A stretch of 64,000 nucleotides of DNA from NCBI RefSeq assembly GCF_003173055.1, contig NZ_QGLF01000005.1, forward strand, positions 1 through 64,000, in the 5' to 3' direction. The first letter of the stretch is position 1. Every line of letters begins with the position of its first letter. Positions 37,511-45,553 of the stretch are shown here, in pieces. The DNA comes from Zavarzinia compransoris (lineage in GTDB: Bacteria > Pseudomonadota > Alphaproteobacteria > Zavarziniales > Zavarziniaceae). Position numbers and translations under genes: made by a program. The notes under the pieces are model-generated. The model was not told where the DNA came from, made no database searches, and saw nothing but the letters and a program-made list of their open reading frames with translations.

Positions 37511-37909
37511 ATGGTGGCAAGGGTCGAGGTGACGGAAGCCGCCGTCAAGGTGATCGAGCGTCTGAAGGCCCTGCACGGGCCTTTGCTGTTTCATCAATCC
37601 GGGGGCTGCTGCGACGGCAGTGCGCCCATGTGCTACCCCCGGGGCGAATTCAAGGTCGGGGCCCGGGACATCCATCTCGGCGTGATCGCCGACACGCCCT
37701 TCTTCATCGGGGCGGCCCAGTTCGAATATTGGTCGCATACCCAGCTGATCATCGACGTCGTGCCCGGGCGCGGCTCCGGCTTCTCGCTGGAGGCGCCGGA
37801 AGGTGTCCGCTTCCTGACCCGCAGCCGGGTTTTCACCGACGACGAGGCCGCAGGCCTGCCGGCGCCGGTCCCGGGCGACGTCTGGGCCCAGGGTGCCGCA
37901 GCGGCATAG
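37511..37909 (+). CDS. DUF779 family protein
   Basis: A 132-residue protein with HQSGGCCDGSAPMCYP and DVVPGRGSGFSLEAPEGVRFLTRSR, the DUF779 signature. The cluster of three Cys near residues 34-42 suggests metal binding. The family lies beside AcoD/ExaC aldehyde dehydrogenases in many bacteria and its job is unknown. It ends 113 bp before pqqA. Confidence 0.88.
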   Translation: MVARVEVTEAAVKVIERLKALHGPLLFHQSGGCCDGSAPMCYPRGEFKVGARDIHLGVIADTPFFIGAAQFEYWSHTQLIIDVVPGRGSGFSLEAPEGVRFLTRSRVFTDDEAAGLPAPVPGDVWAQGAAAA

Positions 37910-37924
37910 AAAAAGCGCTTTTTT

Positions 37925-37957
37925 CCCGGCTCGTCCTAAAGGACAATCCCCGCCGGG
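37925..37957 (+). promoter_or_regulatory. Nested inverted repeats upstream of pqqA, with a weak PQQ-locus element
   Basis: CCCGGC (37925-37930) and GCCGGG (37952-37957) enclose GTCCT-AA-AGGAC (37933-37944). The inner part reads CTAAAGGACAATCC (37936-37949), a two-mismatch relative of the CYAAAGTRCNATNG element at other PQQ-locus promoters. It may be an operator or a leader RNA structure 66 bp before pqqA. Confidence 0.4.
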
Positions 37958-38022
37958 CCGCTTCACGGCTATCGTTCGGTGTCGTGAGGCGACAGAACCC
38001 GCATCGAAAAGGGAGAACAATC

Positions 38023-38103
38023 ATGAAGAAGTGGTCCAAGCCCAAGATTTCCGAAGTTCGCGTCGGCATGGAAATCAACTGCTACGCCTGCGCCGAGCGC
38101 TGA
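38023..38103 (+). CDS. pqqA: PQQ precursor peptide PqqA
   Basis: A 26-residue ribosomal peptide from which PQQ is made. Glu17 and Tyr21 in GMEINCYA are the two residues joined by PqqE. The sequence KPKISEVRVGMEINCY is typical of alphaproteobacterial PqqA. SD GGGAGA stands before ATG 38023, and pqqB follows 38 bp downstream. Confidence 0.96.
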   Translation: MKKWSKPKISEVRVGMEINCYACAER

Positions 38104-38141
38104 TCGGGCGCCGCCGCCGGCTGTAACGTGTCGAGATCATC

Positions 38142-39038
38142 ATGCATATCCTGCTCCTCGGCACGGCGGCCGGCGGCGGTTTCCCCCAGTGGAACTGCCG
38201 GGTTCCCAATTCCCTGAAGGCCTGGCAGGGCCAGGCGGGGGCGCCCGCGCGCACCCAGACCTCGATCGCGGTCTCCGCCGACCGCAAGTCCTGGACCCTG
38301 ATCAACGCCTCCCCCGACCTCCGCGCCCAGATCCTGGCCAATCCGCCGCTCTGGCCGGCCGAGGGGCTGCGCCATTCCCCGATCGCGGACGTCCTCCTGA
38401 CCGGGGGCGAGATCGATTTCATCACCGGCCTGCTGACCATGCGCGAAGGCCATCGCTTCACCCTGCACGGCACGGCGGAGACGCTGGACACCCTGGCGGC
38501 CAACCCGATCTTCGGCGCCCTGCCGGACGAGCGGGTGCCGCGTAACCCGATCGCTCTCGATGTGCCGTTCCGGGTGGCGGGCGGCGTTACCGTCACCGCC
38601 TTCGACGTCGCGGGCAAGATCCCGCTCTATCTCGAGGGCCGGGGCAGCCTGGCGGGCAGGCGCGGCACCACCATCGGCCTCGAGATCACCGACGGGGCGA
38701 AGCGCGTGCTGTTCGTGCCCGGCTGTGCCGCGATCGACGAGGCGCTGCGGGCGCGCATCGACGGCTGCGACCTGCTGCTGTTCGACGGCACGGTGTGGCG
38801 GGACGACGAATTGATCCGGCTCGGCGTCTCGCCGAAGACCGGGCAGCGCATGGGCCATGTCGCCATGTCCGGGCCGGACGGCGCGATCGCGCGCCTCGCC
38901 GGCCTGGCGATCGGGCGGCGCGTCTTCATCCATATCAATACGACCAACCCGACGCTGGTCGCCGGCACGCAGGAGCGGGCCGAGGCGGAAGCCGCAGGGT
39001 GGCACATCCCGCAAGACGGGGAGGATATCGAACCATGA
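38142..39038 (+). CDS. pqqB: PQQ biosynthesis protein PqqB
   Basis: PqqB (298 aa) is a metallo-beta-lactamase-fold oxygenase that hydroxylates the crosslinked Glu-Tyr intermediate. LLGTAAGGGFPQWNC opens the protein, and SPDLRAQI, LLTGGEIDFITGLLTMREG and HINTTNP are further signatures. The pqqC ATG lies at 39035, overlapping the stop. Confidence 0.96.
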   Translation: MHILLLGTAAGGGFPQWNCRVPNSLKAWQGQAGAPARTQTSIAVSADRKSWTLINASPDLRAQILANPPLWPAEGLRHSPIADVLLTGGEIDFITGLLTMREGHRFTLHGTAETLDTLAANPIFGALPDERVPRNPIALDVPFRVAGGVTVTAFDVAGKIPLYLEGRGSLAGRRGTTIGLEITDGAKRVLFVPGCAAIDEALRARIDGCDLLLFDGTVWRDDELIRLGVSPKTGQRMGHVAMSGPDGAIARLAGLAIGRRVFIHINTTNPTLVAGTQERAEAEAAGWHIPQDGEDIEP

Positions 39039-39760
39039 ACGCGCTGATGACGCCCGATGAACTGGAAGCGGCGCTGCGCGCGGTCGGCGCCGCCCGCTAT
39101 CACGACAAGCACCCGTTCCATGTCCTGCTCCACGGCGGCAAGCTGACCGTCGACCAGGTGCGGGCCTGGGCTCTCAACCGTTACTATTACCAAAGCCGGA
39201 TCCCACTGAAGGATGCGGCCCTGCTGGCGCGGCTGGAAGACCCGGCGCTGCGCCGGGCGTGGCGCCAGCGCATCGTCGATCACGACGGCGAGCACGAGGG
39301 CGACGGCGGCATCGAGCGCTGGCTGCGCCTGACCGATGCCCTGGGGTTCGGGCGCGACGAGGTTGCGGCCGGCCGCGGCGTGCTGCCGGCGACCCGCTTC
39401 GCCGTCGATGCCTATGTCCGCTTCGTCGCCGAAAAGCCGCTGCTCGAGGCGATCGCCTCCTCGCTCACGGAAATGTTCGCGCCGGGCATCATCGCCAACC
39501 GGGTGGCGGGCATGCTGGCCAATTACGATTTCGTCTCGAAGGAGGCGCTGGCTTATTTCGACAAGCGCCTGACCCAGGCGCCGCGCGATGCCGATTTCGC
39601 CCTCGATTATGTCAAGCGGAACGCCCGCCGTCCCGACCAGCAGCAGGCGGTGATCGCGGCGCTGACCTTCAAATGCGACGTGCTCTGGGCCCAGCTCGAC
39701 GCGCTCTATCTCGCCTATGTCGCGCCCGGCCTGCCGGCGCCGGGGGCCTGGACGCCATGA
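39035..39760 (+). CDS. pqqC: Pyrroloquinoline-quinone synthase PqqC
   Basis: PqqC (241 aa) is the cofactor-free oxidase for the last step of PQQ synthesis. YHDKHPFHVLLHGGKLT, RYYYQSRIPLKDAALLAR, DHDGEHEGDGGIERWL and SLTEMFAP are conserved active-site segments. It overlaps pqqB by four bases and pqqD by four bases. Confidence 0.96.
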   Translation: MNALMTPDELEAALRAVGAARYHDKHPFHVLLHGGKLTVDQVRAWALNRYYYQSRIPLKDAALLARLEDPALRRAWRQRIVDHDGEHEGDGGIERWLRLTDALGFGRDEVAAGRGVLPATRFAVDAYVRFVAEKPLLEAIASSLTEMFAPGIIANRVAGMLANYDFVSKEALAYFDKRLTQAPRDADFALDYVKRNARRPDQQQAVIAALTFKCDVLWAQLDALYLAYVAPGLPAPGAWTP

Positions 39761-40035
39761 GCGGGGCGCCGCCGGCGGGCTATATGCCGCGTCTCGCCCC
39801 CGGGGCCCGCCTCGCCTATGACGGGCGGCGCGGGCAGTGGCTGATCCAGGCGCCGGAACGTTTCGTGCTGCTGGACGAGATCGCCCATGCCGTGGTCTCC
39901 CGCCTCGACGGGCGGACCAGGCTGGCCCAGGTCATCGACGGCCTGGCCGGCGACTATGGCGCGCCCCGGGCCGAGGTCGCGGCCGATGTCACCACCCTGA
40001 TCACCGATCTGGTCGAGCGCGGGGTGGTGCGGTGA
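39757..40035 (+). CDS. pqqD: PqqA-binding chaperone PqqD
   Basis: PqqD (92 aa) is a RiPP recognition element that presents PqqA to PqqE. PRLAPGARLAYDGRRGQWLIQAPERFVLLDEIAHAV and a winged C-terminus with LITDLVERGVV fit the family. ATG 39757 overlaps the pqqC stop, and its stop overlaps the GTG of pqqE. Confidence 0.94.
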   Translation: MSGAPPAGYMPRLAPGARLAYDGRRGQWLIQAPERFVLLDEIAHAVVSRLDGRTRLAQVIDGLAGDYGAPRAEVAADVTTLITDLVERGVVR

Positions 40036-41117
40036 GGGAAGGGCCGCTGGCCCTGCTGGCCGAGATCACCCACCGCTGTCCGCTGCAATGCCCCTATTGC
40101 TCCAACCCGGTCGAACTGGCCCGGACGGCGGCGGAGATGGGCACCGGCGAATGGCTGCGCCTGATCGACGAGGCGGCCAGCCTCGGCATCCTGCAGATCC
40201 ATTTCTCGGGCGGGGAGCCGATGGCGCGCAGCGACCTGCCCCGTCTCGTCCGCCATGCCCGGGCTGCCGGCCTTTATACCAATCTGATCACTTCCGGCGT
40301 CCTCCTGGACCGCGAGCGGCTGGAGGCGCTGACGGAGGCCGGGATCGACCATGTGCAGATCTCGATCCAGGACACCGATCCCGCCAATGCGGACAAGATC
40401 AGCGCCTATCCGAACGGGCTGGTGAAGAAACGCGCGGCCGCCCTCCTGGTCCATGAGGCGGGGCTGGCGCTGACCATCAATGCGGTCGTCCACCGCCAGA
40501 ATCTCGACCGGCTGCACGAGATGATCGCCTTCGCCGAAGCCGTCGGGGCCGAGCGGATCGAGGTCGCCCATGTGCAATATTACGGCTGGGCGCTGAAGAA
40601 CCGCGACTATCTGATGCCGACCATCGACCAGCTGGAAGCGGCGACCGCCCTGGTCGAGGCCGAGCGCCGGCGCCTGGGCGGGCGGCTGGTGATCGACTAC
40701 GTCATTCCCGATTACTATGCCCGCCGGCCCAAGGCCTGCATGGGTGGCTGGGGCCGGCGCTTCATCAATGTCTCGCCCACCGGCAATGTCCTGCCCTGCC
40801 ATGCGGCGGAAACGATCCCCAACCTGACCTTCGCCAACCTCCGCGAGCGCAGCCTGGCCGAAATCTGGGAAAACGACCCGGCCTTCGCCGCTTTCCGCGG
40901 CACGGACTGGATGCCCGCCGCCTGCCGGGCCTGCGACCGGCGCGAGATCGACTGGGGCGGCTGCCGCTGCCAGGCCCTGGCGCTGACCGGCGATGCCGCC
41001 GCCATGGACCCGGCCTGCGACCGTTCCGACCTGCACGGCAGCCTGTTCGCCCTGGCGCAAAAGGCGGCGGGCGGCGAGCCGGTGATCCGCGCCTATCGCC
41101 GCATCGGCGTGAAGTAA
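40032..41117 (+). CDS. pqqE: PqqA peptide cyclase PqqE (radical SAM)
   Basis: PqqE (361 aa) forms the C-C bond between Glu and Tyr of PqqA. The radical SAM cluster motif is CPLQCPYC (Cys16, Cys20, Cys23), and the C-terminal SPASM region carries CMGGW, LPCHAAE, CRACDRREIDWGGCRC. The frame is open upstream inside pqqD, but GTG 40032 overlaps the pqqD stop (GTGA) and gives the normal start (REGPLALLAEITHRCP). It ends the pqqABCDE operon. Confidence 0.95.
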   Translation: MREGPLALLAEITHRCPLQCPYCSNPVELARTAAEMGTGEWLRLIDEAASLGILQIHFSGGEPMARSDLPRLVRHARAAGLYTNLITSGVLLDRERLEALTEAGIDHVQISIQDTDPANADKISAYPNGLVKKRAAALLVHEAGLALTINAVVHRQNLDRLHEMIAFAEAVGAERIEVAHVQYYGWALKNRDYLMPTIDQLEAATALVEAERRRLGGRLVIDYVIPDYYARRPKACMGGWGRRFINVSPTGNVLPCHAAETIPNLTFANLRERSLAEIWENDPAFAAFRGTDWMPAACRACDRREIDWGGCRCQALALTGDAAAMDPACDRSDLHGSLFALAQKAAGGEPVIRAYRRIGVK

Positions 41118-41118
41118 C

Positions 41119-41152
41119 GAAAAAAGACCCCTTTCCTTGTCGGAAAGGGGTC
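41119..41152 (-). terminator. Rho-independent terminator of the beta-propeller gene
   Basis: GACCCCTTTCC (41126-41136) and GGAAAGGGGTC (41142-41152) form an 11-bp perfect stem. On the minus strand it is followed by a T run (complement of 41125-41119). It lies in the 119-bp gap between convergent pqqE and the propeller gene. The rest of the gap shows nothing. Confidence 0.9.
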
Positions 41153-41236
41153 AGTCGATAGGGCCTGCGGCATCAACGTGGGAATGAAGCCGCGGGAACC
41201 AGCCGGGTCACGACCTTGCTACGGGCAGCGGCAAGA

Positions 41237-42208
41237 TCAGGGCACGACCACGGCACCCCATGGGGCCCGACCCACGGGGATGGATTTCACGACTTCCAGC
41301 GCCTTGACGTCGATCACCGAAACGTCGTTGGAAACGCCATTGGTCGTGTAGAGACGGCTTTCGTCGCCATTGAGGGCAAGGTGCCAGACCCGCCGCCCGA
41401 CCAGGAGGTAACGCTCGACTTCCAGCGTCTTCGCGTTGATCACGGCGACATGGTTGGCGGGGCCGAGGGCGGCGAAGGCGGTGGCGCCGTCGCGGGTCAG
41501 CTTCACGCCCACGGGCTGGATCTGGTCGCCCGGAATGCCCTTGATCTCGAAGCCCAGGGTCTTCTTCACCTGGCGGGTGGCGACGTCGATCACCGTGATG
41601 GTGCCGCCGATTTCCGACGAGACCCAAAGCTCGCGGCCGTCCGCGCTGAATTCCGCATGGCGCGGGCGCTGGCCGACCGGGGTATTGTCGATCAGTTTCT
41701 GGGCGGCGGTGTCGATCCAATGGACCATGTTGGTGGTCTCGGAGGTATTGACCGCCCATTTGCCGTCGGGGCTGACGGCCATGCCTTCCGGCTCGACGCC
41801 GACCTCGATCTGGGCGACCACGCGCTTGCTCTCGACGTCGACCACGGTGGCGATATTGTCGTCCTCGTTCGAGATGTAGAGATGCCTGTCGTCCGGATGC
41901 AGGGCGAATTGCTCGGGATCGTCCCCGGACGGCAATTCGCCGATGATCTTGCCGGTGGCGAGGTCCAGGACCTGCACCGTGTCGTCGTCGCTGGCGCAGA
42001 TATAGAGACGGGTGAACTTGCTGTCGGCCAGGATGCCGCGCGGGCGCTTGCCGACCTTGATCGTGCCCGTCACCGTCAGGGTGGTGCCGTCGATCACGCT
42101 GATCGTATTGTCGCGCTCGTTCGAGATATAGATGGTTTCAGCCCGTGCCGTCGCGGCGAGTGCCGCAAGGGCGAAGGCGGGCAGCAGAAGCCCGTGGCGT
42201 GCCCGCAT
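41237..42208 (-). CDS. PQQ-dependent catabolism-associated beta-propeller protein
   Basis: A 323-residue exported protein. A signal peptide (LLLPAFALAALAATARA) precedes seven YVTN-type repeats such as IYISNERDNTISVIDGTTL and LYISNEDDNIATVVDVES. The family accompanies PQQ alcohol dehydrogenase loci and has no known reaction. ATG 42208 is chosen because GGGGG stands nine bases before it; ATG 42217 is an alternative. It is divergent from pedF, and the gap carries two copies of the AGTRCNATNG element. Confidence 0.9.
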   Translation of the reverse strand: MRARHGLLLPAFALAALAATARAETIYISNERDNTISVIDGTTLTVTGTIKVGKRPRGILADSKFTRLYICASDDDTVQVLDLATGKIIGELPSGDDPEQFALHPDDRHLYISNEDDNIATVVDVESKRVVAQIEVGVEPEGMAVSPDGKWAVNTSETTNMVHWIDTAAQKLIDNTPVGQRPRHAEFSADGRELWVSSEIGGTITVIDVATRQVKKTLGFEIKGIPGDQIQPVGVKLTRDGATAFAALGPANHVAVINAKTLEVERYLLVGRRVWHLALNGDESRLYTTNGVSNDVSVIDVKALEVVKSIPVGRAPWGAVVVP

Positions 42209-42266
42209 GGCGCGCATCCCCCTGTTGTTGTTCTGGCCCGACAATAGGCAGGGGAATTCATCCCGG

Positions 42267-42276
42267 CCATCGCACT
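42267..42276 (-). promoter_or_regulatory. AGTRCNATNG element upstream of the beta-propeller gene
   Basis: On the minus strand the site reads CTAAAGTGCGATGG (core AGTGCGATGG), 58 bp before the propeller start codon. It closely matches the pedE element (CCAAAGTGCGATTG). Confidence 0.55.
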
Positions 42277-42330
42277 TTAGAACGAGGGCGGCCGGCGCCG
42301 GCGTCACGCCGCGGTTCACAATCGATCCAA

Positions 42331-42340
42331 AGTACAATGG
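42331..42340 (+). promoter_or_regulatory. AGTRCNATNG element upstream of pedF
   Basis: The site reads CCAAAGTACAATGG (core AGTACAATGG), 58 bp before the pedF ATG. GTACAATGGTGC here and GTACCATAGTGC at 35837 differ at two of twelve bases. GTTTCCGCTAAC follows at 42364. Confidence 0.6.
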
Positions 42341-42398
42341 TGCCTGTCCTCCTCCCGATCATAGTTTCCGCTAACTGGCTTCTGGGAGGAATGGTGCC

Positions 42399-42842
42399 AT
42401 GGCCGACGATCGGCGTTTTGTCCGCAACCTTGTCATCTCCGGGATTCTGGCGCTCGGGGCGGCCATCGGGGTCGGTCATGCCGCCTATGGCCATGGCGAT
42501 GTCGTGCCCCAGCCGGTCGATACCGCCGGCCTCGAACAACTGGGCGAGACCTGGCGCGAAGCCAACCCCTATACCGGCAACAAGCGCGCGATCGAAATCG
42601 GCGCCTCCGGTTACAACCAGAACTGCGCCCGCTGCCATGGGCTCGAGGCGAAGTCGGGCGGCATCGCGCCGGACCTGCGCCTGCTCGATCTCGGGCCGGA
42701 CGGCGATGCCTGGTATCTGGAACGGGTGCGCCACGGCGCGGTGCGCGACGGCAAGGTCTATATGCCGCCCTTCGAGGGCGTGTTGAGCCAGGAAGCGCTC
42801 TGGGCCATCCGCGCCTATATCGAATCGGTGCACGAGAACTGA
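42399..42842 (+). CDS. pedF: Cytochrome c-550 PedF
   Basis: A 147-residue periplasmic cytochrome c that accepts electrons from PQQ alcohol dehydrogenases. A signal anchor (NLVISGILALGAAIGVGHAAYG) is followed by HGDVVPQPVDT, typical of PedF, the haem motif CARCH (Cys76, Cys79, His80) and a distal Met in VYMPPFEG. SD GGGAGGA precedes ATG 42399. It leads a plus-strand operon of four genes. Confidence 0.95.
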   Translation: MADDRRFVRNLVISGILALGAAIGVGHAAYGHGDVVPQPVDTAGLEQLGETWREANPYTGNKRAIEIGASGYNQNCARCHGLEAKSGGIAPDLRLLDLGPDGDAWYLERVRHGAVRDGKVYMPPFEGVLSQEALWAIRAYIESVHEN

Positions 42843-42843
42843 G

Positions 42844-43731
42844 ATGGCGGCCCCGCGCATGTGGCCGCGGCGGGCGCTTCTCCAGGCGGCGGGCGGCCTT
42901 GCGCTCGCCGCCCTCGGCGCCGGCGCGACCCGGGCCGAGCAGCCGCCGGTCGGCACGCTGAACTATGATTCGATCCGCGCCCGGGGCATCCTGCGCATTC
43001 CCTATTACGAGGATTTCGCCCCCTATTCGGCGACCACGCCGGACGGCCCCAAGGGCATCGACATCGCGATCGGCCGCGAGGTCGCGCAACGCATCGGGTT
43101 GCAGGCCGAATTCTTCCCCCTGGTCGCGGGGGAAAAGATCGACGACGACCTGAGGAACGGGATCTGGCGCGGCAATGTGGTCGACCGCACGGTCGGCGAC
43201 CTCATGTTCCATATTCCCTACGACAAGCAGATCCAGATCAACAACGATCTCACCGTCCTCTTCGGCCCCTATTTCGAGGAAGGCTTTGCGATCGCCACCG
43301 ATCCCGAGCGCATGCCCGGCGGCTTCGATCCGGACCAGGACGCCGACAAAAGGATCGGCGTCGAGGTCGACACCATGCCGGACTTCTTCCTGGCCAGCGG
43401 CAACGGCGGCAAGCTGCGCGCGGCGACCGTGCATTTCCCCCGCCCGGTCGAGGCGGTGGCGGCGCTCGGCCGGGGCGAGGTGGATGCGGTGATCATCCAG
43501 GCGGCCCAGCTCGAAGCCTTCGCGCCCGCGCTGGCGCCGAAGGCGGTGGTGCGGCCGTTCCTGATGGGCGGCATGTTCCGCTCGCGCTGGACCGTCGGCT
43601 GTGCCATCCGCGAAACCTGCCGGCCCCTCGTCTACGAAGTGGGCGATGCGCTGGCCGCCATGCAGGCGGACGGCACTATGCAGCGCCTGTTCACCGAGGC
43701 CGGCGTCACCTATTGGGCACCGCAGCGATGA
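42844..43731 (+). CDS. Quinoprotein dehydrogenase-associated periplasmic substrate-binding protein
   Basis: A 295-residue protein with a twin-arginine-like signal (WPRRALLQAAGGLALAALGAGATRA) and a solute-binding fold (ILRIPYYEDFAPYSATTPDGPKGIDIAIGREVAQRIG; RIGVEVDTMPDFFLA). It resembles MxaJ/XoxJ-type and related proteins found with PQQ dehydrogenases and not with an ABC transporter. No permease or ATPase lies nearby, which supports a maturation or accessory role. It starts one base after pedF. Confidence 0.9.
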   Translation: MAAPRMWPRRALLQAAGGLALAALGAGATRAEQPPVGTLNYDSIRARGILRIPYYEDFAPYSATTPDGPKGIDIAIGREVAQRIGLQAEFFPLVAGEKIDDDLRNGIWRGNVVDRTVGDLMFHIPYDKQIQINNDLTVLFGPYFEEGFAIATDPERMPGGFDPDQDADKRIGVEVDTMPDFFLASGNGGKLRAATVHFPRPVEAVAALGRGEVDAVIIQAAQLEAFAPALAPKAVVRPFLMGGMFRSRWTVGCAIRETCRPLVYEVGDALAAMQADGTMQRLFTEAGVTYWAPQR

Positions 43732-44495
43732 TCACGCGGCGTCTCCTGCTCGGCGCCGGCGCCGCCCTTTCCCTTGGGCCGCGCGCCCGCGCCGCCGAGC
43801 CGGCGGATCCGCTGCAATCGATTTCCTGGGCCGAGATGCGGGAGCAATTCCTGGGCGGCGGCCCGGTCGTCTTCGACGACGGCGTCGCCCTCTCGGCGCC
43901 GTCGTCGGCGGAGGATGCGCTGCAGGTGCCCTTCCTGGCCGACGCCGGCAAGCTGGGGCCCGTAACCCGATTGGTGGCTTTCGCCGACCTCAACCCCATT
44001 CCCCTGATCCTGGACTATCGGCCGGGCGCGCTCGCCCCCCTGATCGCCGCGCGCTTCAAGATCCAGCAGGCGACGCCGCTGCGGGTCGCGGCGCTGGATG
44101 CCCGCGGCCTCTGGCATGTCGCCGGGCAATGGGTCGATGCCATGGGCGGCGGCTGCACCGCGCCGGCGCTGGCCCATGGCACCGACGATTGGACCGCGCA
44201 TCTCGGCGAATCGGAAGCGCGGGTCTTCGCGCGCGACGGGCGGCGGCGGTTGCGCGTTTCCTTCCGCCACCCGATGGATACCGGCCTGGCCGCCGGCATT
44301 CCCGCCTTCTTCATCGAGCGGGTGACGGTGGAAAAGCCGGACGGCAGCCTGCTCGGCGCGCTCGAGACCTTCGAGCCGGTTTCGGAAAACCCCCTGCTCA
44401 CCGTCGAACTGCCGGCAGCGCTGGCCCTGCCGGCGGTGGTGATCCGGGCGCGGGACAATAACGGCAATGTCTTCCGCCGGCCGGTGACGCTGTGA
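43728..44495 (+). CDS. Quinoprotein dehydrogenase-associated SoxYZ-like carrier
   Basis: A 255-residue protein with a signal sequence (RRLLLGAGAALSLGPRARAA). The first domain is SoxY-like and ends in AMGGGCTAP, a Cys-bearing loop in place of the SoxY carrier arm; the second is SoxZ-like (KTSFRHPMDTG-type: VSFRHPMDTGL and VFRRPVTL). So SoxY and SoxZ are fused. A carrier role for a sulfur-linked species in the PQQ pathway has been proposed from such contexts but is not proven. ATG 43728 overlaps the previous stop. Confidence 0.88.
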   Translation: MITRRLLLGAGAALSLGPRARAAEPADPLQSISWAEMREQFLGGGPVVFDDGVALSAPSSAEDALQVPFLADAGKLGPVTRLVAFADLNPIPLILDYRPGALAPLIAARFKIQQATPLRVAALDARGLWHVAGQWVDAMGGGCTAPALAHGTDDWTAHLGESEARVFARDGRRRLRVSFRHPMDTGLAAGIPAFFIERVTVEKPDGSLLGALETFEPVSENPLLTVELPAALALPAVVIRARDNNGNVFRRPVTL

Positions 44496-45412
44496 TCCGG
44501 GGCATCGCCTTCGTCCTCGTCCTGCTCTGGTCCGGGCTGGCGCAGGCGTTCGACTATGGCTTGAAAGCGGTCGAGGTCGCGCCCGAGACCTATGTCGTCA
44601 TCGGGGCGATGGAGCATTTCAGCCGGCAGAACGGCGGCAATATCGTCAATACCGGCTTCATCGTCACCGCGGCCGGCGTCGTCGTCATCGATACCGGCCC
44701 CTCGCTGCTCTACGGCCGGCAATTGCGCGCCCTGATCGGCGGCATCACCGATGCGCCGGTGGTCCTGGCGGTGAACACCCATGCCCATCCGGACCATTAT
44801 CTCGGCAACGGCGCCTTCGACGGCGTGCCCATCGCGGCGCTGGCCGGCACGCGGCAGGCGATCGCGGAAGCGCCGCCGGCCCTGCTCGACGGTATCTACC
44901 GGCTGGTCGGCGATGCCATGGCGGGCACCCAATCGGTGCCGCCGGGCGAGACCTTGGCCCCGGGCCTCCGCGAGGTCGGCGGCCACCGGCTGGAGTTCCT
45001 GGCCCTGGGCGGCCATACCGGCGCCGACCTTGCCGTGTTCGACCGCAGCACCGGCGTGCTCTTCGCCGGCGATCTCGCCTTTCTCGATCGCACGCCGACC
45101 ACGCCCCAGGCCGATCTCGACCATTGGCTGGCGGCGCTCGAGACCTTGCGCGCCCTGAAGCCGGCGCTGGTGGTCCCGGGGCATGGTCCGCCGGCGCCGC
45201 CGCCCGCCGCCTTCGACCAGACCGCGGACTATCTCCGCTGGCTGCGCCGGGTGCTGGCCGAGGCCGCCGCGCAAGGGCTGGACGCGGCCGAGGTCATGGC
45301 CCTGCCGCTGCCGCCGGCAGTGGCGGCGCTGGCGGTGGCGCCGGCCGAATTCGCGCGCAGCGTCATCCATCTCTATCCCGCCTTCGAGCGGGCAATGCTG
45401 TCGGCGAAGTAA
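44492..45412 (+). CDS. Quinoprotein relay system zinc metallohydrolase
   Basis: A 306-residue exported metallo-beta-lactamase-fold protein. The signal is GIAFVLVLLWSGLAQAF. Zinc motifs are NTHAHPDHYLGN (HxHxDH), GGHTGADL, FAGDLAF and VPGHGPP. The GTG start at 44492 overlaps the SoxYZ-like gene stop. This type of hydrolase occurs with SoxYZ-like carriers in PQQ loci, and its substrate is unknown. It is the last gene of the pedF operon, before the lanthanide-type dehydrogenase. Confidence 0.9.
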   Translation: MIRGIAFVLVLLWSGLAQAFDYGLKAVEVAPETYVVIGAMEHFSRQNGGNIVNTGFIVTAAGVVVIDTGPSLLYGRQLRALIGGITDAPVVLAVNTHAHPDHYLGNGAFDGVPIAALAGTRQAIAEAPPALLDGIYRLVGDAMAGTQSVPPGETLAPGLREVGGHRLEFLALGGHTGADLAVFDRSTGVLFAGDLAFLDRTPTTPQADLDHWLAALETLRALKPALVVPGHGPPAPPPAAFDQTADYLRWLRRVLAEAAAQGLDAAEVMALPLPPAVAALAVAPAEFARSVIHLYPAFERAMLSAK

Positions 45413-45424
45413 TGCCTTGCGTGT

Positions 45425-45443
45425 CGTACTATTGGGCAATAGT
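45425..45443 (+). promoter_or_regulatory. AGTRCNATNG-like element and palindrome upstream of pedH
   Basis: CGTACTATTG (45425-45434) fits the PQQ-locus core except for its first base. It overlaps a perfect inverted repeat ACTATT-GGGC-AATAGT (45428-45443). The site is about 110-130 bp before the pedH start. Confidence 0.5.
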
Positions 45444-45553
45444 CGGGATATTTTCCCATGCCTCATGATGCAGCGGCCTACGCGGGATGGGGAGGAATTC
45501 CGCGCCTGGCCGGAAAAAGCCCCAAGGGGCACCACGATCTGAGGGAGACTGGG

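Noticed and set aside
37912-37926. AAAAAGC/GCTTTTT palindrome after the DUF779 gene as a terminator
   Set aside because: The stem is nearly all A-T with no loop, too weak for a confident intrinsic terminator.
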